Shown here in pieces: positions 1 to 10,050 of a stretch of DNA of 64,000 nucleotides; position 1 is the stretch's first letter, and each line of letters opens with the position of its first letter. The DNA lies in assembly GCF_002975275.1 (NCBI RefSeq), contig NZ_PCOQ01000002.1, forward strand, positions 372,001 through 436,000, in the 5' to 3' direction. The position numbers and the translations under genes are program-made. Under the pieces are notes generated by a model. The model did no database searches and was not told the origin of the DNA. It saw only the letters and a list, made by a program, of their open reading frames with translations. This stretch comes from Achromobacter sp. MYb9. Lineage in GTDB: Bacteria > Pseudomonadota > Gammaproteobacteria > Burkholderiales > Burkholderiaceae_B.

Positions 1-60
1 GGGGTGAAGTAAGGGGCTGAAGTACGGCGGTGCTCGGCGAGCCCTCATTGTTCGCAAGGT

Positions 61-90
61 AAAAGGCCGCGGCAATGTGCCGCAGCCTTG
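61..90 (-). terminator. Probable intrinsic terminator of gatCAB
   Basis: Read on the minus strand this is a GC-rich hairpin (arms AAGGC-GCGGCA and TGCCGC-GCCTT, each with one bulged base, loop ATG) followed by four T residues. It lies just after the gatB stop codon, as expected for the end of a gatC-gatA-gatB transcript. Confidence 0.6.
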
Positions 91-115
91 ATCAGCGTGA
101 TCCCCGTTCGGGCGG

Positions 116-1573
116 TCAGCTATCGAGCTTTTGCTTGAGCAGGTCGTTCACTTGCTGCGGGTTGGCCTTGCCGCGGGCGGCCTTCATGATCTGGCCCACC
201 AGCGAATTGAACGCCTTTTGCTTGCCGGCCCGATACTCTTCCACAATGGCCGGGTTCGCGGCCAGCACCTCGTCGATCATGGTGCCGATGGCGCCCGTGT
301 CGCTGATCTGCTTCAGGCCACGCGCGTCGATGATGGCGTCCGCGTTGCCGCCGTTCTCGCCGGCCCACATGGCGCCGAAGACTTCGCGGGCGATCTTGTT
401 GGAGATCGTACCGTCGATGATGCGGCCGATCAGCGCGGCCAGCGCCGGCGCTTGCACCGGCGAATCGGCGATGCCCTTTTCTTCCTTGTTCAAGGCCGCG
501 GCGACTTCGCCCATGACCCAGTTGGCGGCCAGCTTGGCTTGGCCCGCCGGCAGCGCGCGCGCCACGGCCTCGAAGTAGGCGGCCAGATCGCGGCTGACGG
601 TCAGTTGGGCGGCGTCGTAGGCGGGCAGGCCGAATTCCGATTCGAAGCGGGCGCGCTGGGCGGCCGGCAGTTCGGGCATGGTGGCGCGCACCTCGTCCAC
701 CCAGGCAGGCGAGATCACCAGCGTGGGCAGGTCGGGGTCGGGGAAGTAGCGGTAGTCGTGCGCGTCTTCCTTGCTGCGCATGCTGCGCGTTTCGTCGCGG
801 TCGGCGTCATACAGGCGCGTTTCCTGGACGACCGTGCCGCCGTCCTCGATCAGTTCGATCTGGCGGCGCGCTTCATAGACGATGGCGCGTTCCAGGAAGC
901 GGAACGAGTTGACGTTCTTGATCTCGGTGCGGGTGCCGAATTCCTTCTGGCCCACCGGGCGCACCGACACGTTGGCGTCGCAGCGGAACGAGCCTTCCTG
1001 CATGTTGCCGTCGCAGATGCCCAGCCAGACGACCAGGCTGTGCAGGGCGCGGGCATAGGACACCGCTTCGGCGGCCGAGCGCATTTCGGGCTCGGTCACG
1101 ATTTCCAGCAACGGCGTGCCGGCGCGGTTCAGGTCGATGCCGCTGGCGGGTGCGCCATTGGCCAGGGTGAAGTCGTCGTGCAGCGATTTGCCGGCGTCTT
1201 CTTCCAGGTGCGCGCGCGTCAGGTTGACGGTTTTTTCTTCTTCGCCCACGAAGAACGACAACGAGCCGCCCACGACCACCGGCAGTTCGTATTGGCTGAT
1301 CTGATAGCCCTTGGGCAGGTCGGGGTAGAAGTAGTTCTTGCGCGCGAAGACCGAGCGCGGCGCGATGGTGGCGCCCACGGCCAGGCCAAAGCGGATGGCG
1401 CGTTCGGCCGCGCCGCGGTTCATGACCGGCAGGCTGCCCGGCAAGGCCAGATCGACTTCGTTGGCGTGCGTGTTGGGCGCGGCGCCGAATGCGGTGCTGC
1501 TACCCGAAAAAATCTTGGAGCCGGTGGAAAGCTGGGTATGCGTTTCCAGGCCGATGACGATTTCCCAGTTCAT
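116..1573 (-). CDS. gatB: Asp-tRNA(Asn)/Glu-tRNA(Gln) amidotransferase subunit B
   Basis: GatB binds the mischarged tRNA and activates Glu or Asp so that GatA-derived ammonia can amidate it. It acts in the cytoplasm within the GatCAB complex. The N-terminus [17 protein letters not shown] is the family signature, followed by the GatB catalytic cradle and a C-terminal GatB/YqeY helical tail (about residues 335-485). At 485 residues it has the usual length. An ATG five codons upstream exists, but the chosen start matches family N-termini. It is the last gene of gatC-gatA-gatB. The gap to gatA holds a palindromic repeat rather than a gene. Confidence 0.96.
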   Translation of the reverse strand: MNWEIVIGLETHTQLSTGSKIFSGSSTAFGAAPNTHANEVDLALPGSLPVMNRGAAERAIRFGLAVGATIAPRSVFARKNYFYPDLPKGYQISQYELPVVVGGSLSFFVGEEEKTVNLTRAHLEEDAGKSLHDDFTLANGAPASGIDLNRAGTPLLEIVTEPEMRSAAEAVSYARALHSLVVWLGICDGNMQEGSFRCDANVSVRPVGQKEFGTRTEIKNVNSFRFLERAIVYEARRQIELIEDGGTVVQETRLYDADRDETRSMRSKEDAHDYRYFPDPDLPTLVISPAWVDEVRATMPELPAAQRARFESEFGLPAYDAAQLTVSRDLAAYFEAVARALPAGQAKLAANWVMGEVAAALNKEEKGIADSPVQAPALAALIGRIIDGTISNKIAREVFGAMWAGENGGNADAIIDARGLKQISDTGAIGTMIDEVLAANPAIVEEYRAGKQKAFNSLVGQIMKAARGKANPQQVNDLLKQKLDS

Positions 1574-1619
1574 TATCTGTAATTCCAATCAATAGTGCCG
1601 CAGCGGCGCGCGCGAGCGA

Positions 1620-1686
1620 CGCCGGGCCGCCCCAAGGCGCTGGCAGCCCCCTCGGGGGGCAGCGAACGAAGTGAGCGTGGGGGTCT
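1620..1686 (-). repeat. Palindromic intergenic repeat between gatA and gatB
   Basis: A GC-rich structured stretch starting 2 nt after the gatA stop codon. It contains a strong hairpin with a CCCCC-TC-GGGGG centre extended by GCTG/CAGC, and next to it the dyad CGAACGAAGTGAGCG. Its shape and position match the element after argB near 14.6 kb. I recall similar sequences recurring between genes of Burkholderiales, but that is memory and not a search. It may act as a terminator or processing signal inside the gatCAB transcript. Confidence 0.5.
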
Positions 1687-1688
1687 CA

Positions 1689-3206
1689 TCAAAGCGGGGA
1701 CCGCTTATGCCAGTCGGTGACTTGTTGGTAGCGGTCGGCGATGGCTAGGAGCTTGCCTTCGTCGAAGTAGTTGCCGATGATCTGCAGGCCGACTGGCCGC
1801 CCCGAGCCAAAACCGCAAGGGATGGACATGGCGGGCAAGCCCGCCAAGCTGACGCCCAACGTGTAGACGTCGGCCAGCCAGTCGGCCGTCGGGTCGTCGC
1901 GGTTGTCGCCGATGTTCTTGGCCACCGTCGGTGTGACCGGGCCCATGATCACGTCGCACTGGCCCGCATAGGCGCGCTGGAAATCCTGCGCGATCAGGCG
2001 GCGCAGGCGTTGCGCTTGCAGGTAGTAGGCGTCGTAGTAGCCGTGCGACAGCACGTAGGTGCCGATCAGGATGCGGCGCTTGACCTCGCTGCCAAAGCCT
2101 TCGGCGCGCGAGCGGCTGATCATTTCGGTCAGGTCGCCGTACTGTTCCGTCCGGTGGCCGTAGCGCACGCCGTCGTAGCGGGCCAGGTTGCTGGATGCTT
2201 CCGCGGGGGCGATGACGTAGTAGGCGGGGATGGCGAGTTCCGTGCGCGGCAGCGATACCGGCACGCGCACAGCGCCCAGCGCCTCGAACTGGGCCAGCGC
2301 GGCTTCCACCGCGGCGGCCACGTCGGCGGCCAGGCCGGCGCCGAAGTACTCTTCCGGCACGCCGATGCGCAGGCCCTTCAGAGGCTGGCTGCCGGCGGCG
2401 TCGAACGCGGCCTGAGCCGAATCGAAGTCGCGGCGGACGCGGCCGGGTTCGTTCACGGCGGCATCGCACTTTTCCAGGCTGGTGGCATCGCGCGGGTCGA
2501 AGCCGCTCACGACGTCCAGCATTTCAAGCAAGTCGCGGCTGCTGGCGGCCAGCGGGCCGGCCTGGTCCAGGCTGGAGCCGAACGCCACCATGCCGTAGCG
2601 CGACACCGTGCCGTAAGTCGGCTTGATGCCGCTGACGCCGCACAAGGCAGCGGGCTGGCGCACCGAACCGCCGGTGTCGGTGCCGGTGGCGGCCGCCACC
2701 AGGCGCGCGGCGACGGCGGCGGCGGAACCGCCCGACGAACCGCCCGGCACGGCCGCGTGGTCCCAGGGGTTCTTCACCGCGCCGTAGGCCGAGTTCTCGT
2801 TGCCGGAACCCATGGCGAATTCGTCGCAGTTCAGCTTGCCGATGGACACGGCGCCTGCCGCGGCCAGGCGGTCGACGACGGTGGCGTCGAACGGGCTGAC
2901 ATAGCCTTCCAGCATCTTGCTGCCGGCAGTCGTGCGCCAGCCGCGGGTGACGAACGCGTCTTTGTGGGCGATGGGTACGCCGGCCAGCGGGCCTGCGGAA
3001 CCGGCGGCCAACGCGTCGTCGGCGGCGCGGGCCTGGGCCAGCGTCAATTCAGCGTCAATATGTAAAAAGCAATTCAGGCCGCTGGCCGCCTCGGCGGCCG
3101 CCAGGGCGCTTTGCGCCAGTTCGACGGCGCTGACCTGGCGTTGGGCGAGGGCCGCGCGCAAAGCGGCGATCCCCTCGAATTGGGTATGCAAGGCAGGTTT
3201 TGTCAT
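1689..3206 (-). CDS. gatA: Asp/Glu-tRNA amidotransferase subunit A
   Basis: The amidase subunit that hydrolyses glutamine and delivers ammonia to GatB. It belongs to the amidase signature family: the catalytic Lys lies in PIAHKD (Lys82), followed by the Gly/Ser-rich block [15 protein letters not shown] and the cis-Ser/Ser segment [11 protein letters not shown]. The 505-residue length is normal (E. coli lacks the gene; typical GatA is 480-510). It sits 3 nt downstream of gatC, so the two are probably translationally coupled. A small complex partner (GatC) and the tRNA-binding subunit (GatB) flank it, so GatCAB is complete here. Confidence 0.97.
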   Translation of the reverse strand: MTKPALHTQFEGIAALRAALAQRQVSAVELAQSALAAAEAASGLNCFLHIDAELTLAQARAADDALAAGSAGPLAGVPIAHKDAFVTRGWRTTAGSKMLEGYVSPFDATVVDRLAAAGAVSIGKLNCDEFAMGSGNENSAYGAVKNPWDHAAVPGGSSGGSAAAVAARLVAAATGTDTGGSVRQPAALCGVSGIKPTYGTVSRYGMVAFGSSLDQAGPLAASSRDLLEMLDVVSGFDPRDATSLEKCDAAVNEPGRVRRDFDSAQAAFDAAGSQPLKGLRIGVPEEYFGAGLAADVAAAVEAALAQFEALGAVRVPVSLPRTELAIPAYYVIAPAEASSNLARYDGVRYGHRTEQYGDLTEMISRSRAEGFGSEVKRRILIGTYVLSHGYYDAYYLQAQRLRRLIAQDFQRAYAGQCDVIMGPVTPTVAKNIGDNRDDPTADWLADVYTLGVSLAGLPAMSIPCGFGSGRPVGLQIIGNYFDEGKLLAIADRYQQVTDWHKRSPL

Positions 3207-3209
3207 GGC

Positions 3210-3518
3210 TTAGTCGAGGACTTTAGGGACCAGGAACAAGCCTTCCTGGGCGTCGGGGGCGTTGGCCAGCAGCGCCTCGCGGCGCGTTTCCGAGCTGGCC
3301 TCGGTCACGGCGTCTTCACGCAGGCGCAGCACAATGTCCTCATGGGCGGACAGGGGGTGGGCCAACGGCTCGACGCCTTGGGTGTCGACGGACTGGAGCC
3401 GTTCGATCAAGTGGAGAATGCCGTTTAACTCGGCCTGCGCAAGGGTGCGCTGGTCGGGGGTCAGTTCGATTCTGGCCAGCCGGGCAATGCGGGCCACATC
3501 TGTGTCATTGAGCGCCAT
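3210..3518 (-). CDS. gatC: Asp/Glu-tRNA amidotransferase subunit C
   Basis: A small 102-residue stabilising subunit that wraps between GatA and GatB. The N-terminal segment VARIARLARIELTPDQ is the GatC signature helix, and the length is typical. It is the first gene of the operon, divergent from mreB across a 227 bp gap. The presence of gatCAB implies that Gln-tRNA or Asn-tRNA is made by transamidation in this organism; whether glnS or asnS is also present cannot be seen here. Confidence 0.95.
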   Translation of the reverse strand: MALNDTDVARIARLARIELTPDQRTLAQAELNGILHLIERLQSVDTQGVEPLAHPLSAHEDIVLRLREDAVTEASSETRREALLANAPDAQEGLFLVPKVLD

Positions 3519-3594
3519 AGGGATTGCAAAATCGATAAGCGAAGGCCGAAGGGCGGGACCGGGCAGTATGTACCCGCCAATCCCGTTACAAAGC

Positions 3595-3623
3595 TTGAAT
3601 AGCCTGCATTTATGCGCTATTTC
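3595..3623 (+). promoter_or_regulatory. Candidate sigma-70 promoter for mreB
   Basis: TTGAAT, 17 nt, TATTTC in the divergent gatC-mreB gap, about 120 nt upstream of mreB. The gap is more AT-rich than its surroundings. The match is moderate and other hexamer pairs are possible in the same stretch. Confidence 0.3.
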
Positions 3624-3739
3624 CGGGGAAATTATAAGTTATGATTCACGGTTTAATCGCCGTGATGACAGGCGGGCCCGACGTTTTTCGGGTCAGACGC
3701 CCCACGACTTGAACCCAATTCCCCCCAGAATTTAGCTGA

Positions 3740-4789
<1,050 letters not shown>

Positions 4790-4873
4790 TACCGCCCGCC
4801 AGCCCGGAGCCCCGCTTTTTTACGGCTCCGGCCGCTGTGGGAGCTACGGACGCGGGCGTCCGGGCTGAGATTC

Positions 4874-5758
4874 ATGCAACGACAAGGGACCCCCCCCCTA
4901 TTCAGGCGCGGCCCACCTGCGGAGGTGCGGCTGGTCGTTCTGGTCGTCCTTGCTTTGGCCCTGATCATCATGGATTCGCAATGGCGCATGCTGGAACCGG
5001 CACGCCGCGCGATGTCCGTGGCGATTTACCCCTTCCAGCGTGCGGTCATGGCGCCGCGCGACCTCGTCCAGCAAGTCAATGAGTGGGTCAACGCGGCCAA
5101 CCTCATCCGTAGCGAAAACGAAGCCTTGCAGCGTCAGCGCATCGAACTGGCCCAGGTGGCCAGCCATGCGGCGCAACTGGCCGCCGAAAACGCACAACTG
5201 CGCCGTCTGCTGGGCGTGACCGACACCGTGGCGCAATCGGCCGTGGTGGTCGAGGTCATGTACGAACCCACCAACGCGTTCACCCAGCGCCTGGTGTTCA
5301 ACAAGGGCAGCAAGGCCGGCCTGGCGCCGGGCATGCCCGTGATCGACGAAGGCGGCGTGGTCGGGCAGATCGTCCGCGTGACGCCGATGACGGCCGAAGC
5401 CGCGTTGGTGACGGATGAGCAGGTGTCCATTCCCGTCCAGCTGCTGCGCAACGGGCTGCGGCTGATCGCGTTCGGCGGCAATTCGCCGGGCAAGATGGAA
5501 GTCCGTTACCTTGCCGCCAATGCCGATATCAAGGAAGGCGATACTATCGTCACCAGCGGCGTCGGCGGATTGTTCCCCGCCGGCTTGCCCGTGGCCAAAG
5601 TGACCTCGGTCGAACGCGACACCGCCTCCGGTTTCGCGCGTGCCGTGTGTGAACCGCTGGCCCATCCCGAACGCTATCGCCACTTCCTGGTCTTGCAGGT
5701 GGATGTGGCCCGCGCCGAGTCCAACCGTCAGGAGGTCGATTCCGGTGGATCGGACTAA
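4874..5758 (+). CDS. mreC: Rod shape-determining protein MreC
   Basis: Periplasmic scaffold of the elongasome that links MreB to PBP2. A short cytoplasmic tail is followed by one membrane helix (about residues 18-34), a coiled coil (about 65-110) and two beta-barrel domains with the conserved NKGS, PGMPV and TSG-GG-FPAGLPV motifs. Length 294 is typical. Codons 6-9 are made from a run of nine C residues (4890-4898), an unusual slippage-prone tract at the 5' end of a shape gene. The 3' end overlaps mreD. Confidence 0.95.
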   Translation: MQRQGTPPLFRRGPPAEVRLVVLVVLALALIIMDSQWRMLEPARRAMSVAIYPFQRAVMAPRDLVQQVNEWVNAANLIRSENEALQRQRIELAQVASHAAQLAAENAQLRRLLGVTDTVAQSAVVVEVMYEPTNAFTQRLVFNKGSKAGLAPGMPVIDEGGVVGQIVRVTPMTAEAALVTDEQVSIPVQLLRNGLRLIAFGGNSPGKMEVRYLAANADIKEGDTIVTSGVGGLFPAGLPVAKVTSVERDTASGFARAVCEPLAHPERYRHFLVLQVDVARAESNRQEVDSGGSD

Positions 5759-6305
5759 TCAATCGCAACCCAGGCGCCGCCTGGGCACCCCCAGCAATGT
5801 GCACCCCGACCGCCTGTCCGGTCCGGCTCACGGCGTTTTCGTCTGGGCCACGGTGCTGCTGGTGTGGCTGGTGTCGCTGCTGCCATGGCGCTTGTGGCAG
5901 GGCGCGCCCGATGTGCTGCTTCTGATCATCGCCTTCTGGTGCGTGCACGAACCGCGCCGCGTGGGCCTGTTCACTGCATTTTTCTTCGGTTTGCTGATGG
6001 ACGTGCACGATGCGGGGCCGCTGGGCGAGCACGCGTTGTCGTACACGCTGGTCGCTTACGGCGCCGTGGTGCTGCATCGCCGGCTGCAACGATTCGACCT
6101 CTGGAGCCAGGCGATGCACATGCTGCCTGTCTTCTTCATCGCCCGTTTCCTGACCCAGATCATTCATGCCTGGCTTGCCGGCAAGTGGCCGGGCTGGGAC
6201 TGGTGCATCAGTGTGGCCATCACCGCCGCCCTGTGGCCGTTGGCGGGCTGGGTGCTGCACTTGCCGCAGCGCGGTGCCGACGACGCCGAATCCTCCTCCG
6301 CCTGA
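5745..6305 (+). CDS. mreD: Rod shape-determining protein MreD
   Basis: Polytopic inner-membrane protein of the elongasome, 186 residues with about five hydrophobic helices starting at FVWATVLLVWLVSLL. I chose the GTG at 5745 because GGAGG lies 9-13 nt upstream (5731-5735) and the upstream in-frame residues are the shadow of the mreC 3' end. The start therefore sits inside mreC, a 14 nt overlap that implies coupled translation. Small MreD proteins diverge strongly, so the call rests on hydrophobicity, length and its place between mreC and mrdA. Confidence 0.88.
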   Translation: MDRTNQSQPRRRLGTPSNVHPDRLSGPAHGVFVWATVLLVWLVSLLPWRLWQGAPDVLLLIIAFWCVHEPRRVGLFTAFFFGLLMDVHDAGPLGEHALSYTLVAYGAVVLHRRLQRFDLWSQAMHMLPVFFIARFLTQIIHAWLAGKWPGWDWCISVAITAALWPLAGWVLHLPQRGADDAESSSA

Positions 6306-6320
6306 CGGCGGCGTCGCGTC

Positions 6321-8249
6321 ATGTTCGAATTCAAGAAAACCGGCCAGCAGCAGAAGCAGCGCTTCCGCTTGCGCGCGTGGGTGGGCGGCGTGTTCGCCCT
6401 GGTGTGTTTCGGCGTGCTGGTGGGGCGGTTCTGGTATTTGCAGGTCGACCGCTACGAAGGCCTGTCCGAACGCGCCGACCGCAACCGCATCGCGGTCGTG
6501 CCGATTCCGCCGCGGCGCGGCGAGATCCTGGACCGCAATGGCGAAGTCCTGGCGCGCAACTACCGCACCTATACGCTCGAAGTGGTGCCGGCCCACGCCG
6601 GCAACATGACGGAGCTGTTCGAACGCCTGACCGAAGTCGTCTACATCAGCCCCGCCGACCAGCGGCGCTTCAAGCGGCGCGCGGCGGAGTCCAGCCGCTA
6701 CGCCAGCCTGCAATTGCGCAACAACCTGAACGAGACCGAGGCTGCCTGGTTCGCCGCGCACTCCTTCCAGTTCCCGGGTGTCGAGCTGCGCGCGCGATGG
6801 GTGCGCGAGTACCCGCAGGGCCTGTCCGCCGCGCACGTGGTGGGCTACATCGGCCGTATTGCGGAGGGCGACAACGAAGAGCTGGAACGGGCCGGCCAGT
6901 TGGGCAACTACCGCGGCACGGATGTCATCGGCAAGAAGGGCATCGAGAAAACCTGGGAAGAGCAGCTGCATGGCCGCACCGGCCTGGAAGAGGTCGAAGT
7001 CACGGCGGGCGGACGCCCCATGCGCACGTTGCGGCGGATCGACCCGGTGCCGGGCTCGGACATCATGCTGTCCATCGATCTGGGTCTGCAGAAGGTGGCC
7101 GAAGAGGCTTTTGAAGGCCAGCGCGGCGCGCTCGTCGCGATCGACCCGGACACGGGCGAGGTCCTGGCCTTTGTCTCGCAACCGTCCTTCGACCCCAATC
7201 TGTTCGTGGATGGCATCGACGTGGACAACTGGCGGATGCTGAACGAATCGCCGGACCATCCGCTGATCAACCGTCCGCTGTATGGCACTTACCCGATCGG
7301 CTCGACCTACAAGCCCTTCGTCGGCCTGGCCGCCCTGGAACTGGGCAAGCGCCGCGCGACCGACCGTATTTCCGACCCGGGCTACTACGAATTCGGCGGG
7401 CAGAAGTTCCGCAACGCCGGCGGCGCCGCCTATGGCATGACCGACATGCACAAGGCGATCGTGGTGTCGTCCGACACGTATTTCTATTCGCTGGGCCCCG
7501 AGATCGGCGTGAACGCGCTGCACGATTTCACCAAGCAGTTCGGGTTTGGCCAGATCACCGGCATCGACCTGGAAGGCGAAAAGCGCGGCGTGCTGCCGTC
7601 CACGGACTGGAAGCGCGCCGCCTACAAGGACAAGGACCGCCAACGCTGGTACGCGGGCGAAACCATTTCGGTGGCCGTGGGCCAGGGCTACAACGCATTC
7701 ACCTTGTTGCAACTGGCGCAGGGCACGTCGACGCTGGCCAACAATGGCCTGTACCGCCGCCCGCACCTGGTGCACGCCGTGCGCGACCCGCGCAGCGGCG
7801 TGGCCAAGCCCACCGAATCAACGCCCGACTACCGGATCCCGCTGAAGCAGGCCAACGTGGATGTCATCAAGAACGCGATGGCGGACGTGGTGCGGGCGGG
7901 CACCGCGCGCCGCGCGTTCGCCAACGCCCCATACCAGGCGGCCGGCAAGACCGGCACGGCGCAGGTGTTCAGCCTGCGCGGCGGGCACTACCGCGCCAGC
8001 GCCATCGACGAACGCCTGCGCGACCATGCGCTGTTCATGGGGTTCGCGCCGCTGGAGCATCCCCGCATCGCCGTGTCGCTGATCGTCGAGAACGCCGGCT
8101 GGGGCGCCAGCGTGGCGGCTCCCGTGGCGCGCAAGGTGTTCGACTACTGGCTGGCCAAAGACCGCCAGGACAAGATCGTGCGGCCGGAACGGGCCGATCC
8201 GCTGGCCTCGGTCGAAACCATTACCTCTGACGTGGTGCGCCAACAATGA
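6321..8249 (+). CDS. mrdA: Penicillin-binding protein 2 (peptidoglycan transpeptidase)
   Basis: Class B PBP that crosslinks peptidoglycan during elongation, partner of RodA. A short cytoplasmic tail and one membrane helix (about residues 20-40) precede the dimerisation domain and the transpeptidase domain with its three motifs: STYK (nucleophile Ser328), SSD (about 382-384) and KTGTAQ (from Lys543). The 642-residue length fits PBP2 (E. coli 633). It starts 15 nt after mreD and its last codon overlaps the rodA start in an ATGA arrangement. Confidence 0.96.
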   Translation: MFEFKKTGQQQKQRFRLRAWVGGVFALVCFGVLVGRFWYLQVDRYEGLSERADRNRIAVVPIPPRRGEILDRNGEVLARNYRTYTLEVVPAHAGNMTELFERLTEVVYISPADQRRFKRRAAESSRYASLQLRNNLNETEAAWFAAHSFQFPGVELRARWVREYPQGLSAAHVVGYIGRIAEGDNEELERAGQLGNYRGTDVIGKKGIEKTWEEQLHGRTGLEEVEVTAGGRPMRTLRRIDPVPGSDIMLSIDLGLQKVAEEAFEGQRGALVAIDPDTGEVLAFVSQPSFDPNLFVDGIDVDNWRMLNESPDHPLINRPLYGTYPIGSTYKPFVGLAALELGKRRATDRISDPGYYEFGGQKFRNAGGAAYGMTDMHKAIVVSSDTYFYSLGPEIGVNALHDFTKQFGFGQITGIDLEGEKRGVLPSTDWKRAAYKDKDRQRWYAGETISVAVGQGYNAFTLLQLAQGTSTLANNGLYRRPHLVHAVRDPRSGVAKPTESTPDYRIPLKQANVDVIKNAMADVVRAGTARRAFANAPYQAAGKTGTAQVFSLRGGHYRASAIDERLRDHALFMGFAPLEHPRIAVSLIVENAGWGASVAAPVARKVFDYWLAKDRQDKIVRPERADPLASVETITSDVVRQQ

Positions 8250-9382
8250 AGCGCCTGGGCCTTATCCTGCTACGCGTCTTCACGGCGTTCGATTGGCCGC
8301 TATTGGCGATCTTGATGATGTTCGCGGCGCTGGGCCTGACCGTCATGCATTCGGCGGTGGGCGGCACCGATTGGCGGTTCGCCGAACAGTCGCGCAACTT
8401 CGTCATCGCGTTCCTGGCGATGTGGACGATGGCGCTCATTCCACCCAAGTGGCTGATGAAGCTGGCCTTGCCTTTCTACGTGGTGGGCGTGGTGCTGCTG
8501 CTGGGCGTGGAGTTTTTCGGGGAAACCAGCAAGGGCGCGACCCGCTGGCTGAATCTGGGCGTGACGCGCATCCAGCCTTCCGAGATGATGAAGATCGCCG
8601 TGCCGATGATGCTGGCCTGGTACTTCCAGCGTCACGAAGGCGCGGTGCGCATCCGCGACTTCCTGGCCGCCGCCGCCATGCTGGCCGCGCCGTTCGGCCT
8701 GATCGTGCTGCAGCCTGATCTGGGCACGGCGCTGCTGGTGTTCGGCGCCGGCTTTTTCGTGATCTATTTCGCGGGTCTGTCGTTCAAGCTGCTGGTGCCG
8801 GTGATGCTGGCCGGCATCATCGCGATCGGCACGCTGGTGTATTACGAGGACCAGCTATGTGAACCGGATGTGGACTGGGTGGTGCTGCACGATTACCAGA
8901 AGCATCGGGTTTGCACGCTGCTCAACCCCAGTTCCGATCCGTTGGGCAAGGGCTTCCACACGATCCAGTCGATGATCGCCGTGGGCTCGGGCGGCGTGTA
9001 CGGCAAGGGCTACATGAAGGGTACGCAGACGCACCTGGACTTCATCCCGGAACGCACGACGGACTTCATTTTCGCGGTGTACGCCGAAGAGTTCGGCCTG
9101 TATGGCGGCATCGCGATCCTGGTGCTGTATGGCCTGATGATGGCGCGCGGCCTGACGATCGCTTCGCGGGCCTCGTCACAGTTCGGGCGCTTGCTGGCGG
9201 GGGCGCTGACGATGATGCTGTTCATCTATGTGTTCGTGAACGTGGGGATGGTGACGGGGATCTTGCCGGTCGTCGGTGTGCCGTTGCCGTTCATGAGTTA
9301 CGGCGGGACGGCGTTGTTCACGATGGGAATCGCGTTCGGGATCATGATGAGCATCAGCAGGCATCGGTCGGCGAAGGGTTGA
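8246..9382 (+). CDS. rodA: Peptidoglycan glycosyltransferase RodA (SEDS family)
   Basis: Multi-span SEDS glycosyltransferase that polymerises lipid II together with PBP2. It has 378 residues with about ten hydrophobic helices. Family landmarks are GATRWLNLG-RIQPSEMMK, the segment DFIFAVYAEEFGL containing the conserved acidic residue, and the C-terminal GVPLPFMSYGGTA. It overlaps mrdA by 4 nt and is the last gene of the shape operon. A structured repeat element begins 39 nt after the stop codon. Confidence 0.96.
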   Translation: MKRLGLILLRVFTAFDWPLLAILMMFAALGLTVMHSAVGGTDWRFAEQSRNFVIAFLAMWTMALIPPKWLMKLALPFYVVGVVLLLGVEFFGETSKGATRWLNLGVTRIQPSEMMKIAVPMMLAWYFQRHEGAVRIRDFLAAAAMLAAPFGLIVLQPDLGTALLVFGAGFFVIYFAGLSFKLLVPVMLAGIIAIGTLVYYEDQLCEPDVDWVVLHDYQKHRVCTLLNPSSDPLGKGFHTIQSMIAVGSGGVYGKGYMKGTQTHLDFIPERTTDFIFAVYAEEFGLYGGIAILVLYGLMMARGLTIASRASSQFGRLLAGALTMMLFIYVFVNVGMVTGILPVVGVPLPFMSYGGTALFTMGIAFGIMMSISRHRSAKG

Positions 9383-9421
9383 TGCGGGAGTGAGGGTCGT
9401 CGTGTAGTGCTTCGTGGGTCG

Positions 9422-9583
9422 CCCGTCGGCGTGGGCGGCATGGGCACTCGCGCCCACGATTGCGGTCCGGCGCGCAGGCGCCGGACTTCCCCTTCGTCAT
9501 CTTCGTCCAGGCCTACGGCCTTCCCTTCAGATTCCCTCGGGCGCATCGAGGTTGCTCGCGCCCATGCCGCCCACCCCGACGGG
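9422..9583 (+). repeat. Structured element, copy A, with 24 bp terminal inverted repeats
   Basis: Terminal arms 9422-9445 and 9560-9583 pair in 23 of 24 positions. They enclose an 86 nt core (9457-9542) shared with copy B. The core holds hairpin 1, GTCCGGCGC/GCGCCGGAC with a 4 nt loop (9465-9486), and hairpin 2, AGGCC/GGCCT with a 3 nt loop (9509-9521), separated by unpaired pyrimidine-rich segments such as CCCCTTCGTCATCTTCGTCC. No transposase is nearby and there is no T-run after the outer stem. It may be a structured RNA in the rodA 3'UTR or a miniature palindromic mobile element. Confidence 0.75.
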
Positions 9584-9646
9584 CTCACGCCGTCTTGGCT
9601 CGGCGCGTTGCTGGGCCTGTCAATCATGTCGAGATTTGCGGGGCCC

Positions 9647-9680
9647 GCCGATTGCGGCCGCGCGGGCGGCCACAATCGGC
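9647..9680. repeat. Strong 14 bp dyad with 4 nt loop
   Basis: Arms beginning GCCGATTG and ending CAATCGGC pair at all but one position around a GCGG loop. No T-run follows on either strand, so it is not a standard intrinsic terminator. It lies between the two larger structured elements. Confidence 0.55.
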
Positions 9681-9770
9681 ATACGCGTGGTGCGTCGTCA
9701 GGGGGGTGATCGCTTGCGCGCTTGCGTGGAGGGATTGCTGATGGGCCCGCAATCAAGTGGGGGGGGTAGA

Positions 9771-9833
9771 GATGGGCGGCGCGCGGCAGGGAGCCTGTTG
9801 CGTATGCAGACCCTCTCGCGCACGCCGCCCATC
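9771..9833. repeat. Long dyad with perfect 11 bp outer arms
   Basis: GATGGGCGGCG (9771-9781) is perfectly complementary to CGCCGCCCATC (9823-9833). The 41 nt between them contain further partial pairing (CAGGG with CCCT). The layout resembles the outer arm plus inner structure of the two larger elements but the core sequence is different. Confidence 0.5.
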
Positions 9834-9933
9834 CGGCACAGGGGTTCAAGTGGCGATTAGCGGCGGCCCGTTTTCTTGCCTATACGCGTGGCGGCAGCAC
9901 GTCGATGCAAGACGCCGCGTAAGCCCCCAAAGG

Positions 9934-9959
9934 CCGCCCGCGCGGCCGGCCGGGGGCGG
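9934..9959. repeat. GC-rich dyad
   Basis: CCGCCC and GGGCGG arms around a self-complementary GCGCGGCCGGCCGG centre. It is a short hairpin in the same gene-free region, with no T-run. Confidence 0.35.
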
Positions 9960-10050
9960 GCACTACAAGTTATTTCTCTTCTCGATGCCGTATGCCAGAA
10001 CCCTAAGCATGCAGCTCGCCCCAGCTGACGTCCGCTTTCAACTGCGCGAG

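Noticed and set aside
131-1582. Long plus-strand open frame opposite gatB
   Set aside because: It mirrors gatB in a GC-rich genome, has low-complexity composition and no family resemblance.
3676-3696. Dyad CCCGA/TCGGG upstream of mreB as a terminator
   Set aside because: Short stem with a long loop and no T-run on the useful strand; more likely chance pairing in a GC-rich leader.
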